A DNA stretch of 64,000 bases, taken from the NCBI GenBank assembly GCA_030429735.1, contig JAUIET010000002.1, forward strand, positions 604,414-668,413. The letters are read 5' to 3'. The notes under the pieces are model-generated. The model saw only the letters and a program-made list of their open reading frames with translations. It ran no database searches and was not told the origin of the DNA. Each line of letters starts with the position of its first letter. The first letter of the stretch is position 1. Below are positions 1 through 8,947 of this stretch, piece by piece. The translations under genes and the position numbers were made by a program. Source of the DNA: Gammaproteobacteria bacterium. Its GTDB lineage: Bacteria; Pseudomonadota; Gammaproteobacteria; Pseudomonadales; JAUIET01.

Positions 1-1
1 G

Positions 2-1471
2 GCCGCTGCCGACAGCGTTACGGCCTTACGTGACATGATTATGAATAATTTTCTTTGGCTGTATCTGTTGCTTGGTATGGGTGCTTTGCTGTTCTGTGGC
101 TGGTTGGCTTTTGGGCGGTTCGCTCATGTGAAATTGGGCGCTCCCGGAGAAAAACCGGAGTATTCAGATGGCCACTGGGTGGCGATGATGTTTACTGCGG
201 CGATTGGTGCCAGCATCATTGCCTGGGGCTTTGCCGAACCCATTTTCTACTTGCAAACTCCGCCACTGGGCATTGAGGTAGGTTCCAGTAAGTCGTTTGA
301 ATGGGCGCATATGTACCCAATGCTGCATTGGGGCTTGGTGCCATGGGCTTTTTATACGGTACCGGCTATTCCAATTGCTTACATGCTGTATGTAAAAAAG
401 AGTCCAACGCTGCGAATAAGCAGTGCTTGCGATGGTGCCTTACCAATGCGCGGCAGGGAAGGAATTAAAACGGCGATTGATATTTTCATTGTGCTCGGTA
501 TTGTCAGCGGGGTTGCTACTACGCTGGGCCTCGGCGTGCCTTTATTGTCCGCGATGATCAGCACCCTGTTTGATGCGCAAGATACCGTAGCTATAAAGCT
601 TGGTGTTTTATTTCTTTGGACGGCTTTGTTCGGCGCAAGCGTTTTCCGCGGGCTTAAGAAAGGCATCAAACTGCTTGCCGATATCAACATAGTGCTGGGC
701 GGTGCGGCTTTGTTGTTTGTACTCTTTGTTGGTCCAACGTTGTTCATTCTGGACTTAACGGTTAACAGTATTGGCCTCATGTTCAATAATTTCCTGGCTA
801 CCGCGACCTGGACTGATCCCATCGACAAAAGCAGTTTTCCAAAAGACTGGACCGGCTTTTACTGGGCCTGGTGGATAGCTTATACAGGCATGGTAGGGTT
901 GTTCTTTGGGCGTATATCCAGAGGCAGAACCATTCGTCAGGTTGTATTCGGGATTATTGGCTGGGGGTGTCTGGGTACTTGGTTGTTTTTGGCAATAATG
1001 GGCGGTTATTCACTGTATCTGGAAGCCAATGGCCATATGTCGGTGACTGACATTCTGAACAATCAGGGAATGTCGTTTGTGAACGCGTTGGTTATCAACA
1101 ATCTGCCTTATGGAAAGTTAACGTTGTTTGTATTCTGCATCCTTATACTGGTGTTTGGTGCGACGACAATCGACTCGTCCGCTTATGTGTTAGCCAGTGT
1201 GTGTGCAAAAAATATGCGTAACGATCAGGAACCACAGCGCTGGACACGTATGACCTGGGCGGTTCTGCTGGCACTGGTTACGGCTGGCATTATCCAGTCC
1301 GGTGCGCTTGATGTCGTTACCTCGATTACGGTAGTTGGCTCGCTGCCACTGGTACCCATCGTCATCTTATTGTGCTGGTCATTGGTTCGCTGGCTCAACC
1401 AGGATTTCGGGCCACTGGTAAACCCTAAAGAGCTGTCGCTACACAGCGAGCAGCTTAAGTCTAATTCTTAA
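2..1471 (+). CDS. BCCT family transporter, 5' end cut by window edge
   Basis: Secondary transporter of the betaine/carnitine/choline family, in the inner membrane and usually driven by Na+ or H+. The reading frame is open to the window edge, and the residues before the first ATG (position 35) read as the normal BCCT loop into helix 2, so the true start lies upstream and helix 1 is missing. Seen: the conserved stretch after helix 2 with the AMMFTAAIGASIIAWGFAEP segment, and the family signature around WAWWIAYTGM...FGRISRGRTIRQ in the second half. About eleven hydrophobic helices are visible. It converges on a choline-dehydrogenase-like gene with only 6 nt between the stops. That suggests choline or a related quaternary amine as substrate, which is inference from context. 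Confidence 0.9.
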   Translation, partial: AAADSVTALRDMIMNNFLWLYLLLGMGALLFCGWLAFGRFAHVKLGAPGEKPEYSDGHWVAMMFTAAIGASIIAWGFAEPIFYLQTPPLGIEVGSSKSFEWAHMYPMLHWGLVPWAFYTVPAIPIAYMLYVKKSPTLRISSACDGALPMRGREGIKTAIDIFIVLGIVSGVATTLGLGVPLLSAMISTLFDAQDTVAIKLGVLFLWTALFGASVFRGLKKGIKLLADINIVLGGAALLFVLFVGPTLFILDLTVNSIGLMFNNFLATATWTDPIDKSSFPKDWTGFYWAWWIAYTGMVGLFFGRISRGRTIRQVVFGIIGWGCLGTWLFLAIMGGYSLYLEANGHMSVTDILNNQGMSFVNALVINNLPYGKLTLFVFCILILVFGATTIDSSAYVLASVCAKNMRNDQEPQRWTRMTWAVLLALVTAGIIQSGALDVVTSITVVGSLPLVPIVILLCWSLVRWLNQDFGPLVNPKELSLHSEQLKSNS

Positions 1472-1477
1472 CGCAGC

Positions 1478-3148
1478 CTAGGCAAGCACACTGGCACGTT
1501 GACGATGCTGCCACTGCGAATCCATGATAATCGGTACGTCAAGCGGGGGTTGCACAATGCCCTTGATCAGGTCAGCAGCACGCTCGGCCAACATCATGGT
1601 TGGTGCATTCAGATTACCATTTGGGATACTTGGGAAAACTGAGGAATCAACCACTCTGAGCCCGTCAACGCCATGCACGCATGTTTCGGGGTCCACCACC
1701 GACATGTCATCAATGCCCATTTTACAGCTGCACGAGGGATGGTAGGCGCTTTCAACGGCTTGACGCACGAACGCATCAATCTCGGCATCGCTCTGCACAT
1801 GCTCTCCGGGCTGTATTTCATTACCTCTAAAATCATCAAACGCAGCTTGCTTGATGATTTCACGAGTCAGGCGAACACAGGCCCGGAAGCCTTCTCGGTC
1901 TTCCTTAGTTTGCAGATAATTAAACACAATCTCCGGTTTGTCTCGAACGTCGGCTGATCGGGCGTGCAACCAACCGCGGCTACTGGCTTTGTTATGTCCG
2001 ACATGAACCTGAAAGCCATGCCCATCGAAAGCAAGCTGACCGTCGTAACGCATGGCGGCTGGCAGGAAATGGTACTGGATATCCGGCCATTCAACGCCTT
2101 CGCGCGAGCGTATAAACGCACAGGACTCGAAGTGGTTGGTTGCACCAAGCCCGGAGCGGGCCATTAACCAACGCGCGCCAATCATTCCTTTGCTGATAAG
2201 GCCCAGTTGACTGTTCAAGGTGATGGCTTGCTTACACCGGTATTGAAAATAAAATTCGAGATGGTCTTGCAAGTTGGCGCCCACGCCTGGCAAGTGCTGC
2301 TGCACGGGAATACCGGCTTTTTCAAGAACGTCGGCGGGACCTACACCAGAAACCTGCAATAGATGGGGTGAGCCAATTGAACCAGCGCTCAGAATAACCT
2401 CGCGTTGCGCACGCACCTGGACAGAGCGGCCGGAATGTTTGTAACTGACCCCAACCGCGCGTCCATTTTCCATATCTATGCGTTCCACAAGCACCCCGGA
2501 CCGGACCGTCAGATTGCTGCGTTTCATGGCGGGTCTTAAGTAGGCATTTGCTGTGGACCATCGCCGCCCTCGGTGTACATTCATTTGCATGGCACCAAAG
2601 CCTTCTTGCTGAGCGCCGTTATAGTCCTTGGTCAGGGCGTAGCCCGCTTGCCCGCCTGCCTCGATAAATGCATTATAGAGCGGGTTTTGTCGATTATTGC
2701 CATTGTTTACTGCCACCGGCCCGCTGCCTCCGCGATACTCGTCGTCGCCATGCATCCAGCTTTCGAGTTTGCGAAAGTAGGGCAGGCAATAACGGTAACC
2801 CCAGTTGCTGGCGCCAAGAGTTTCCCAGTGGTCGAAATCTTTGGCATGACCGCGCACAAAAACCATACCATTAATAGACGACGACCCACCTAACACCTTT
2901 CCACGCGGGCAGTGCAGTCGACGCTTGTCGAGGAAAGGCTCTGGTTCCGATTCAAAATGCCAATTGTATTTTTGGGTGTTCATAGGGATGGACAATGCGC
3001 TCGGCATCTGTATAAACACACTACGGTCACTGCCGCCAGCTTCCAGCAGCAGCACCGAACAATCACTTTGCTCGCTCAGGCGGTTGGCGAGTATGCAGCC
3101 GGCGGATCCGGCACCGACAATGATGTAGTCGAATGGCTTGTTGCTCAT
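1478..3148 (-). CDS. betA: GMC family oxidoreductase, choline dehydrogenase-like
   Basis: FAD-dependent glucose-methanol-choline oxidoreductase of 556 residues, the usual length of BetA. Seen: N-terminal FAD-binding GAGSAGC with LLLEAGG following, GMC signature 1 ([12 protein letters not shown], about residues 83-94), signature 2 ([17 protein letters not shown]), and the C-terminal HPSCSCKMG with [17 protein letters not shown]. Family members oxidise choline to betaine aldehyde, but the GMC family is broad and other alcohols (for example PEG or long-chain alcohols) are possible. No betaine aldehyde dehydrogenase gene (betB) or betI regulator lies beside it. The neighbouring BCCT carrier is the main contextual support for choline. 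The ATG at 3148 lacks a clear Shine-Dalgarno sequence. Confidence 0.82.
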   Translation of the reverse strand: MSNKPFDYIIVGAGSAGCILANRLSEQSDCSVLLLEAGGSDRSVFIQMPSALSIPMNTQKYNWHFESEPEPFLDKRRLHCPRGKVLGGSSSINGMVFVRGHAKDFDHWETLGASNWGYRYCLPYFRKLESWMHGDDEYRGGSGPVAVNNGNNRQNPLYNAFIEAGGQAGYALTKDYNGAQQEGFGAMQMNVHRGRRWSTANAYLRPAMKRSNLTVRSGVLVERIDMENGRAVGVSYKHSGRSVQVRAQREVILSAGSIGSPHLLQVSGVGPADVLEKAGIPVQQHLPGVGANLQDHLEFYFQYRCKQAITLNSQLGLISKGMIGARWLMARSGLGATNHFESCAFIRSREGVEWPDIQYHFLPAAMRYDGQLAFDGHGFQVHVGHNKASSRGWLHARSADVRDKPEIVFNYLQTKEDREGFRACVRLTREIIKQAAFDDFRGNEIQPGEHVQSDAEIDAFVRQAVESAYHPSCSCKMGIDDMSVVDPETCVHGVDGLRVVDSSVFPSIPNGNLNAPTMMLAERAADLIKGIVQPPLDVPIIMDSQWQHRQRASVLA

Positions 3149-3224
3149 GGTGCAATTTGAACCGATGGTTAAAGCGTCCGCATTCTAACTCAAGCAGACT
3201 GCCGGCAAACAGGAGAACGAATAA

Positions 3225-4205
3225 ATGATTGAGTCAGGGTTGAAAATCGGATTTATCGGTTTGGGAAATGTCGGCGGCAAGTTGGCCGGCACACTGCTGC
3301 GAAACGGCGCCGATCTGTATGTGCGTGATCTAAACCCGGATAGTGTCGCTGATTTTGTGACACGTGGTGCACAGGCCAGTGCTAGCCCAAAAGCCATGGC
3401 AGAGACTGTTGACGTAGTGGTTACCTGTTTACCGTCCCCCGCAGCGTGTTCGGCGGTTATGGAAGCGGATGACGGTGTCATTGCTGGCCTGTCAGAAGGC
3501 AAGGTGTGGCTGGAAATGAGTACGACCGATTCGGGGGAAGTGGCGCGCATAGGAAAACGCGTCACTGACGCGGGCGCCATGCCTGTTGACTGTCCGGTAT
3601 CTGGTGGTTGCCATCGCGCTGCCACTGGCAATATATCCATCTTCGCAGGGTGTAGTCGAGCCGCGTTTGAACGCGTTCTACCAGTGCTCACAACAATGGG
3701 CAGACGAGTGATACACACTGGCGAGCTTGGCAGTGCATCGGTTCTGAAAGTGCTGACAAACTACCTGTGTACCATGCATCTGGCAGCACTGGCAGAAGCG
3801 CTTACCGTGGCTAAAAAAGTGGGCCTGGATATGAATGTAGCCTATGAAGCCATTAAAGCGTCTTCTGGCAATTCCTTTGTTCATGAAACAGAATCGCAAG
3901 TCATTCTTAACGGCAGTCGGGATATAAACTTCACTATGGATCTGGTCGTCAAAGACATAGGTTTGTTCGACCAGCTTGCCAAAGACAACAATGTTACCCT
4001 CGATTTTTCGCCGCTGCTGGTCAGCGTGTTTGAGCAGGCCATGCAGGAGTACGGGCCGAGAGAATTCTCACCCAATATCATTCGCCGGTATGAAGAACCG
4101 TGTGGAATCAAGGTGCTGGGTCATCAGTTTCCCGATGAAATGGTGGATGATGAACCTGAAGAGCAGGGGGCGGAAGTGGTTGTTGCCGGGCGGCAAGATT
4201 ACTGA
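3225..4205 (+). CDS. beta-hydroxyacid dehydrogenase (3-hydroxyisobutyrate dehydrogenase family)
   Basis: NAD(P)-dependent oxidoreductase of the 6-phosphogluconate/3-hydroxyisobutyrate dehydrogenase superfamily. Seen: N-terminal Rossmann motif GFIGLGNVGG, the substrate-binding CPVSGG (where most relatives have DAPVSGG), and the catalytic Lys in SVLKVLTN near residue 175. A GGAG ribosome-binding site precedes the ATG. At 326 residues it is about 30 longer than typical members, with an acidic C-terminal tail (DDEPEEQG). It is divergent from the GMC gene and 86 nt upstream of a class II aldolase on the same strand, so the two may be co-transcribed. The substrate cannot be told from sequence: glyoxylate/succinic semialdehyde reductases and tartronate semialdehyde reductases look alike. 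Confidence 0.85.
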   Translation: MIESGLKIGFIGLGNVGGKLAGTLLRNGADLYVRDLNPDSVADFVTRGAQASASPKAMAETVDVVVTCLPSPAACSAVMEADDGVIAGLSEGKVWLEMSTTDSGEVARIGKRVTDAGAMPVDCPVSGGCHRAATGNISIFAGCSRAAFERVLPVLTTMGRRVIHTGELGSASVLKVLTNYLCTMHLAALAEALTVAKKVGLDMNVAYEAIKASSGNSFVHETESQVILNGSRDINFTMDLVVKDIGLFDQLAKDNNVTLDFSPLLVSVFEQAMQEYGPREFSPNIIRRYEEPCGIKVLGHQFPDEMVDDEPEEQGAEVVVAGRQDY

Positions 4206-4291
4206 TTCAGACCCACAAAACTGCGCGATTGTGCAATAAGTTACTCACTGTGTACCATAGGTAGCACATTTATACCGGCGGAGAGACGCTC

Positions 4292-5047
4292 GTGAAAACG
4301 GATTCCAAGAGCACACCAGGCAGTCGCGAATGGCAACTACGCGTTGACTTGGCTGCCGCTTTTCGACTGGCTGTGGAGTTTGATTGGCACGAATCCGTCG
4401 GTAATCATTTCAGTGCAGCGGTCAATGACGACGGCAGCCAGTTTCTGATCAATCCCAAGTGGCTGCATTTCTCGCGAATACGAGCCAGTGATTTGCAATT
4501 GCTCGACAGCAATGACTGTTCCGTGCTTGATCGCCCCGACGCGCCCGATACTACCGCCTGGTTTATTCATTCACATCTGCACCGGAGTGTGCCGGAGGCC
4601 AAGGTGCTGCTGCACTGCCATCCGCCATACGCAACTGCCTTGGCGACACTAAAGGATCCGAGCATTAAACCCATAGATCAGAACACCGCACGATTTTTTA
4701 ACCGGGTAATCATTGACTCGCAGTTTGATGGTATGGGAGACAATGAGAGTGAAGGCGCTCGCTTGGCCAATCTGTTTGGGCGGTGTAAGGCACTGATCAT
4801 GGGCAACCACGGCGTGACAACCTGCGGCGAAAGTGTGGCACATGCATTTGAAGAGCTTTATTTTTTGGAGCGCGCTTGCAAAACGCTGGTGCTGGCGTAC
4901 TCCACGGGTCAGCCCCTGTCCATGTTGAGCGACGAGCTTGCCGAGAAAACGGCCAGATCATGGGACGAATTCGAAGGCAGCGAAGCAAGGCATTTTGAGC
5001 AACTCAAGCTCATGCTGGACGATCGTGGTTCAAACTACGCCAGCTGA
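4292..5047 (+). CDS. class II aldolase/adducin family protein
   Basis: Zinc-dependent class II aldolase fold (fuculose-1-phosphate aldolase/adducin head). Seen: the glycine-less SVGNHFSAAV N-terminal region, metal-ligand histidines in IHSHLHRS and LLHCHPPYATALA, and MGNHGVTTCG with the third metal histidine. The start is GTG at 4292 with GGAG 8 nt upstream; no better ATG precedes it. The gene stops exactly where the convergent HMG-CoA lyase gene ends (5047/5048). With the beta-hydroxyacid dehydrogenase upstream it could act in sugar-acid or hydroxy-acid breakdown, but many family members are uncharacterised and the reaction is not assigned. Confidence 0.85.
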   Translation: MKTDSKSTPGSREWQLRVDLAAAFRLAVEFDWHESVGNHFSAAVNDDGSQFLINPKWLHFSRIRASDLQLLDSNDCSVLDRPDAPDTTAWFIHSHLHRSVPEAKVLLHCHPPYATALATLKDPSIKPIDQNTARFFNRVIIDSQFDGMGDNESEGARLANLFGRCKALIMGNHGVTTCGESVAHAFEELYFLERACKTLVLAYSTGQPLSMLSDELAEKTARSWDEFEGSEARHFEQLKLMLDDRGSNYAS

Positions 5048-5968
5048 CTACAACGCGCCTTTCTCAATTTGTCTTTTTAACCAACGGCTGGAATGCCCAC
5101 CGGCAGGGCTGCCAGTCATTTCACCGGCCAGGTCTGCGGCAGCGACCAGTTTTTTAAGATCAATCCCTGTTTCGTAACCGGCTTGCGACAGCATCAGTGC
5201 AAGGTCTTCTGTGGCTACGTTGCCAGTGGCGCCAGGCGCAAACGGGCAGCCGCCCAGTCCGCCCACTGACGCATCGAAGTGCCGTATACCAGCGCTGACT
5301 GCAGCATAGGTATTCGCTACACCCATGCCGCGGGTATCATGGAAATGGCAGGCCAGGTGCTCAGCTCCAAAACGTTGCACCAGTGAGTTCATCAATTCGT
5401 GAACAGCATCAGGCCCGGCTGCGCCGATGGTGTCGGCAATAACGACTCGTGTGGCTCCCCAGTTGAGCATTTGATCGCTCATTTTGATCACAATGTCGGC
5501 ATCAACCAGACCTTCAAACGGGCATTCCCAGGCAGTGGATATGCAGGCCAGCGAATCAATGCCGCCCTCTTTGGAAAGTCCGATCATTTGTTCGCAGCCC
5601 GCCATCGCCTGCTCGGTGGTGCGCCGGATGTTCTCGGTGTTCATGGTTTCGGTACTTGCAACCACCATTTCAACGCAGCGCACCCCAGCCGACTGAGCGA
5701 GCTGAAAGCCTTTCTGGTTTGGCACCAATACCGAGTAATACACCTGGCTGGAGGCAATGCCTCCGGGTAATGCCTCAATCACTTTATCGGTTCCTGCCAT
5801 GGCCGGAACTGCGCTGGGCAGCACAAAGCTACCCACCTCAATCGCCGTCAAACCGGCATCGACAAGCGCAGAAATCAACTGCACACGCTGCTCTGGCGTC
5901 AGTACTTTTGCCTGATTTTGCAGACCGTCGCGCGGGCCTACATCATTGATAAATACACGCTCACCCAT
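5048..5968 (-). CDS. mvaB: hydroxymethylglutaryl-CoA lyase
   Basis: Cleaves 3-hydroxy-3-methylglutaryl-CoA to acetyl-CoA and acetoacetate, the last step of leucine breakdown. Seen: DVGPRDGLQNQ at the N terminus (metal and substrate residues), the HFHDTRG metal histidines, and the diagnostic C-terminal GGLGGCPFAPGATGNVATED with the active-site Cys. The start is ATG 5968 because AGGAGA lies 9 nt upstream; an in-frame start 21 codons earlier would give an unrelated tail. The product is 306 residues, normal for the family. It would complete the pathway of liuA/B/D at 27-32 kb, but it is unlinked to them, and no LiuR-like operator is visible upstream. The region upstream is shared with the divergent B12 operon. 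Confidence 0.92.
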   Translation of the reverse strand: MGERVFINDVGPRDGLQNQAKVLTPEQRVQLISALVDAGLTAIEVGSFVLPSAVPAMAGTDKVIEALPGGIASSQVYYSVLVPNQKGFQLAQSAGVRCVEMVVASTETMNTENIRRTTEQAMAGCEQMIGLSKEGGIDSLACISTAWECPFEGLVDADIVIKMSDQMLNWGATRVVIADTIGAAGPDAVHELMNSLVQRFGAEHLACHFHDTRGMGVANTYAAVSAGIRHFDASVGGLGGCPFAPGATGNVATEDLALMLSQAGYETGIDLKKLVAAADLAGEMTGSPAGGHSSRWLKRQIEKGAL

Positions 5969-6179
5969 TGAGTGCTGTCTCCTGACTGCTGCTGGCAGGC
6001 TATCATAGCAGTCAGCTGCATTGGAAGGCACTCAATCCTTTTCGAGTGGATTCCTTCTTGATACTTCGCTGGGCAGCACCGCATTGGCATGCCCAGGGAC
6101 CTTAATGTTGCTGCCCAGCGAAAGCCTATTATCTTTCCGATTGACAGCGAAGCGTGTCAAGAGTACATTGCGCGCCAGA
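5969..6179. other. intergenic region between mvaB and the B12 operon, with a 14-bp inverted repeat
   Basis: Non-coding spacer that must hold the divergent promoters of mvaB (leftward) and the B12 operon (rightward). A perfect 14-bp inverted repeat, TTCGCTGGGCAGCA at 6065-6078 and its complement at 6109-6122, encloses a 30-nt loop containing GGCATGCC. No run of T follows either arm, so it is not a standard terminator. It could be an operator or an RNA structure in either leader. I could not fix -35/-10 hexamers with confidence. Confidence 0.5.
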
Positions 6180-6405
6180 TCTGAGGTGAACCCGCCATAT
6201 GGCCGGGTGAATGGGAAGACCGGTGCAAAACCGGCGCTGCCCCCGCAACGGTAAGCAAAACACGTTTTTTGTCAGCCCGAGACCAGCCTTGAATCGTTCG
6301 AACGATGGAGCGGAGGGCTACCATCCAAGGCTGCTGCAACACGGTGTTGCCATCCCTGTCCCCTCCCTTGATCGGCTGTTTTTGCTTAGCCATTGAGGTC
6401 CTAAC
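6180..6405 (+). promoter_or_regulatory. cobalamin riboswitch with downstream expression platform
   Basis: Adenosylcobalamin-class riboswitch controlling btuB and the genes after it. Seen in order: AGGTG at 6184, GGGAA at 6213, CGGTG at 6221, the nearly invariant GCTGCCCCCGCAAC core followed by GGTAA (6236-6254), and a B12 box AGCCCGAGACCAGCC at 6274-6288. Downstream, CAAGGCTG (6326-6333) is complementary to CAGCCTTG (6284-6291), which overlaps the B12 box, so the two can form a stem that excludes the ligand-bound fold. A hairpin with arms GCAACA/TGTTGC follows at about 6335-6349. A C-rich stretch (6358-6367) could pair with the btuB ribosome-binding site GAGG at 6395. The box motifs are seen; the switching mechanism is inferred. 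Confidence 0.95.
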
Positions 6406-8265
6406 ATGAAAAACCTACGATTTGCAGCACTTGGTCTGCTGCTTGCGCCTGCCATTGCTCACACCAGTGAACCTGAGCTTGAGACCACCATCATTACCGC
6501 CACGCGCACTCCAATGTTATTGTCAGAGGCGTTCGAGTCGATCAGTGTTTTCACGCGGCGTGATATTGAAAAACTGCAAGCGATCGATATTTTTGATTTG
6601 CTGGGGCGTGCCCCTGGCGTGTCCTTTGTGCGAAACGGTGGCCGAGGTGGTGCTACCGGGCTGGCGATACGTGGCAACCAGACTGATCATTCCCTGTTTC
6701 TGGTTGATGGTGTTCGAATTGGCAGCGCAACCTTGGGCAGCGCGACCTTGTCGGCGATCAATCTGAGAACGGTTGAGCGGGTAGAGATTATTCGTGGGCC
6801 AAAATCAGCGCTGTACGGTGCGGACGCAATCGGTGGTGTGGTCAATATAGTTACCCGAACGATGGATCGCGACCGACCTATTGCAATCGAAGCGAGCGTA
6901 GGCTCTAACGAAACCAGTGAAGTGACGGCGCTGGCGGGATACTCGTCTGACACCATGTCAGTCAATGTTGTAGCGAATTTCTTTGATACACAAGGCATCG
7001 ATCATACCGAAGCAACCAACGGTCTGCACGGCGATGAGGATGCTTACCGAAACAATTCCCTGGCGTTGAATTACCGGCAGCGGCTTAATGAAGTAGTCTC
7101 AGTTAAAGTAAGCTATAACCGCAATGAAGGCGAAAACGAATACGATTCGGATTGCCTTGATATGGGTTTTAACTCAGTTGCTTGTCAGATATATTCGGAA
7201 ACGCAAGTTGACTCACTGTCTGCCTTGCTGGCGTTTGACCTCAGCGATATCTATTCCACACGCATACAGATTGGCAGAACCACTGATGAGTCGATTAATC
7301 TGGCCGACAATATTGATTTGGCGGCTACCATCAATGGCGGTGAGTTTAATACCACCAAGTCGGAACTCACCTGGGTAAACACGTTCACGCTGCCGGCCAA
7401 CAATGTTGTTACTGCCGGAGTTGACTATCAACTCGATGAGGTGGATGGAACTACGGCCTACAGCGAGGATTCACGCGATAACCTGGCATTTTTCGGGCAG
7501 CTGCAATCTGAATTCAATATGCTCAATAGCATTGTTGGTGTGCGCTATGATGACAATGAGCAGTTCGGCGATGAGCTAACGCTGTCAGCGCTGCTGGGTT
7601 GGAACATCAATGATACGTATCGTGCCTATGTCTCCTACGGTGAAGGATTTAAACCGCCAACGTTCAATGATTTGTATTTCCCGAATTTCGGTGACCCAAC
7701 GTTTCAGCCGGAGGAGTCGCGGAATATTGAACTTGGCCTCAAGGCAGATTTCGATACTGTTCAGCTATCCGTTGCGGCGTATCAAAATGAGATTGAAAAT
7801 CTGATTCAGTTTAACAACACCACTTTCCAGACTGACCAGACCGCAGAGGCGGAGATTTCAGGCCTGGAGTTCAGTGTCAATGTGGCCGTACTTGGCATTG
7901 AGTGGGCGTTGAACGGCAGTCTTATTGACCCAGAAAATAAAGTAAATGGTCAAAACCTGCGCCGCCGCGCTGAACGCACAGTGTCTCTGGACATTGATAA
8001 ACGTTGGGACCGCTTTGGGCTGGGTGTTAGCGTCAGGGCCGAAAGCGAACGGTTTGACGACCCTGCAAACACACGTAAATTGGCTGGTTATTCCACCACT
8101 GCTGTGCGTGCCAGCTACCAGGTGTCTTCTGCACTGTCTGTTGAAGCAAGGGTCGACAACGCATTCGATCGTGAATATTCGAGTGCGGTGGATTTCTCGC
8201 TGGGGCGTTATCAGGCGATTGGCCGCGAAGTCTTTCTGACCCTTCGTTATACTCCCAGGTTCTAA
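6406..8265 (+). CDS. btuB: TonB-dependent vitamin B12 outer-membrane receptor
   Basis: Outer-membrane transporter for cobalamin. Seen: a signal peptide (about residues 1-19, ending AIAHTS), a TonB box ETTIITATR just after it, a plug domain with LLGRAPGVSFVR, IRGNQTDHSLFLVDGVR and IIRGPKSALYGADAIGGVVNIVT, a beta-barrel, and the C-terminal GREVFLTLRYTPRF ending in Phe as outer-membrane proteins do. The length of 619 residues matches BtuB. GAGG lies 7 nt before the ATG. The upstream cobalamin riboswitch and the downstream corrinoid genes fix the substrate class more firmly than the sequence alone. Confidence 0.95.
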   Translation: MKNLRFAALGLLLAPAIAHTSEPELETTIITATRTPMLLSEAFESISVFTRRDIEKLQAIDIFDLLGRAPGVSFVRNGGRGGATGLAIRGNQTDHSLFLVDGVRIGSATLGSATLSAINLRTVERVEIIRGPKSALYGADAIGGVVNIVTRTMDRDRPIAIEASVGSNETSEVTALAGYSSDTMSVNVVANFFDTQGIDHTEATNGLHGDEDAYRNNSLALNYRQRLNEVVSVKVSYNRNEGENEYDSDCLDMGFNSVACQIYSETQVDSLSALLAFDLSDIYSTRIQIGRTTDESINLADNIDLAATINGGEFNTTKSELTWVNTFTLPANNVVTAGVDYQLDEVDGTTAYSEDSRDNLAFFGQLQSEFNMLNSIVGVRYDDNEQFGDELTLSALLGWNINDTYRAYVSYGEGFKPPTFNDLYFPNFGDPTFQPEESRNIELGLKADFDTVQLSVAAYQNEIENLIQFNNTTFQTDQTAEAEISGLEFSVNVAVLGIEWALNGSLIDPENKVNGQNLRRRAERTVSLDIDKRWDRFGLGVSVRAESERFDDPANTRKLAGYSTTAVRASYQVSSALSVEARVDNAFDREYSSAVDFSLGRYQAIGREVFLTLRYTPRF

Positions 8266-8299
8266 TGATGAGAGTCTCTCAAGACGTCAGGTACATCTT

Positions 8300-8908
8300 A
8301 TGAGTGAAGACAAGAAGAATCGCAAACACAAAGCATCCATGCAAAAGCAGAAGGAGAAGGTGGATGCCCGAATTGAAGAAGCATCCGAGCAGCGCGGCGT
8401 TGCGGTGCTTCTGACCGGCGATGGCAAAGGCAAATCAAGTTCGGCGTTTGGTATGGTGTTACGTGCCCTCGGTTACGGGCAGAAGGTGGGTGTTGTGCAA
8501 TTTATCAAAGGTGTGCAACTGTCTGGTGAAGAAATATATCTCAAAGAAAAATGCCCAGAGGTGGATTTTTATCAAATGGGCACGGGCTTCACCTGGAACA
8601 CTCAGGACCGATCGTCAGATATTGAGGCAGCGGAGCGAACATGGAAAGAAGCATCACGAATGTTGCGAGATGCAACACTGGATCTTGTCGTGCTTGATGA
8701 GCTGACCTACATGCTTGCCTATAAGTATCTTGACGAGGCCATGGTGATTGACGCGATCCGAGCGCGCCCGATTGAACAGAGTGTGGTGGTTACCGGGCGT
8801 GGTGGTGGCTCGGCCTTGCGTGACGTGGTTGATACAGTCTCCGAAGTGAAAGACGTTAAACACGCGTTCAAAGCGGGTGTGATGGCACGTAAGGGTGTCG
8901 ACTACTAA
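8300..8908 (+). CDS. cobO: cob(I)yrinic acid a,c-diamide adenosyltransferase
   Basis: CobA/CobO/BtuR-type ATP:corrinoid adenosyltransferase, cytoplasmic, transferring the 5'-deoxyadenosyl group of ATP to the cobalt of corrinoids. Seen: a lysine/glutamate-rich N-terminal helix, the P-loop GDGKGKSSSAFG (about residues 37-48), VVQFIKG, the TWNTQDR segment and LVVLDELTYML, and TGRGG near the C terminus. Its 202 residues match the family. It lies 35 nt behind btuB on the same strand and ahead of cobQ, within the riboswitch-led unit. Confidence 0.95.
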   Translation: MSEDKKNRKHKASMQKQKEKVDARIEEASEQRGVAVLLTGDGKGKSSSAFGMVLRALGYGQKVGVVQFIKGVQLSGEEIYLKEKCPEVDFYQMGTGFTWNTQDRSSDIEAAERTWKEASRMLRDATLDLVVLDELTYMLAYKYLDEAMVIDAIRARPIEQSVVVTGRGGGSALRDVVDTVSEVKDVKHAFKAGVMARKGVDY

Positions 8909-8947
8909 CTGGCTGTGTTAAAAGCCAGCTGACGCCAAGCACATATT

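Noticed and set aside
379-828. 149-residue frame on the minus strand inside the BCCT gene
   Set aside because: It runs antisense to the BCCT gene with no family resemblance or ribosome-binding site; a shadow of the opposite strand.
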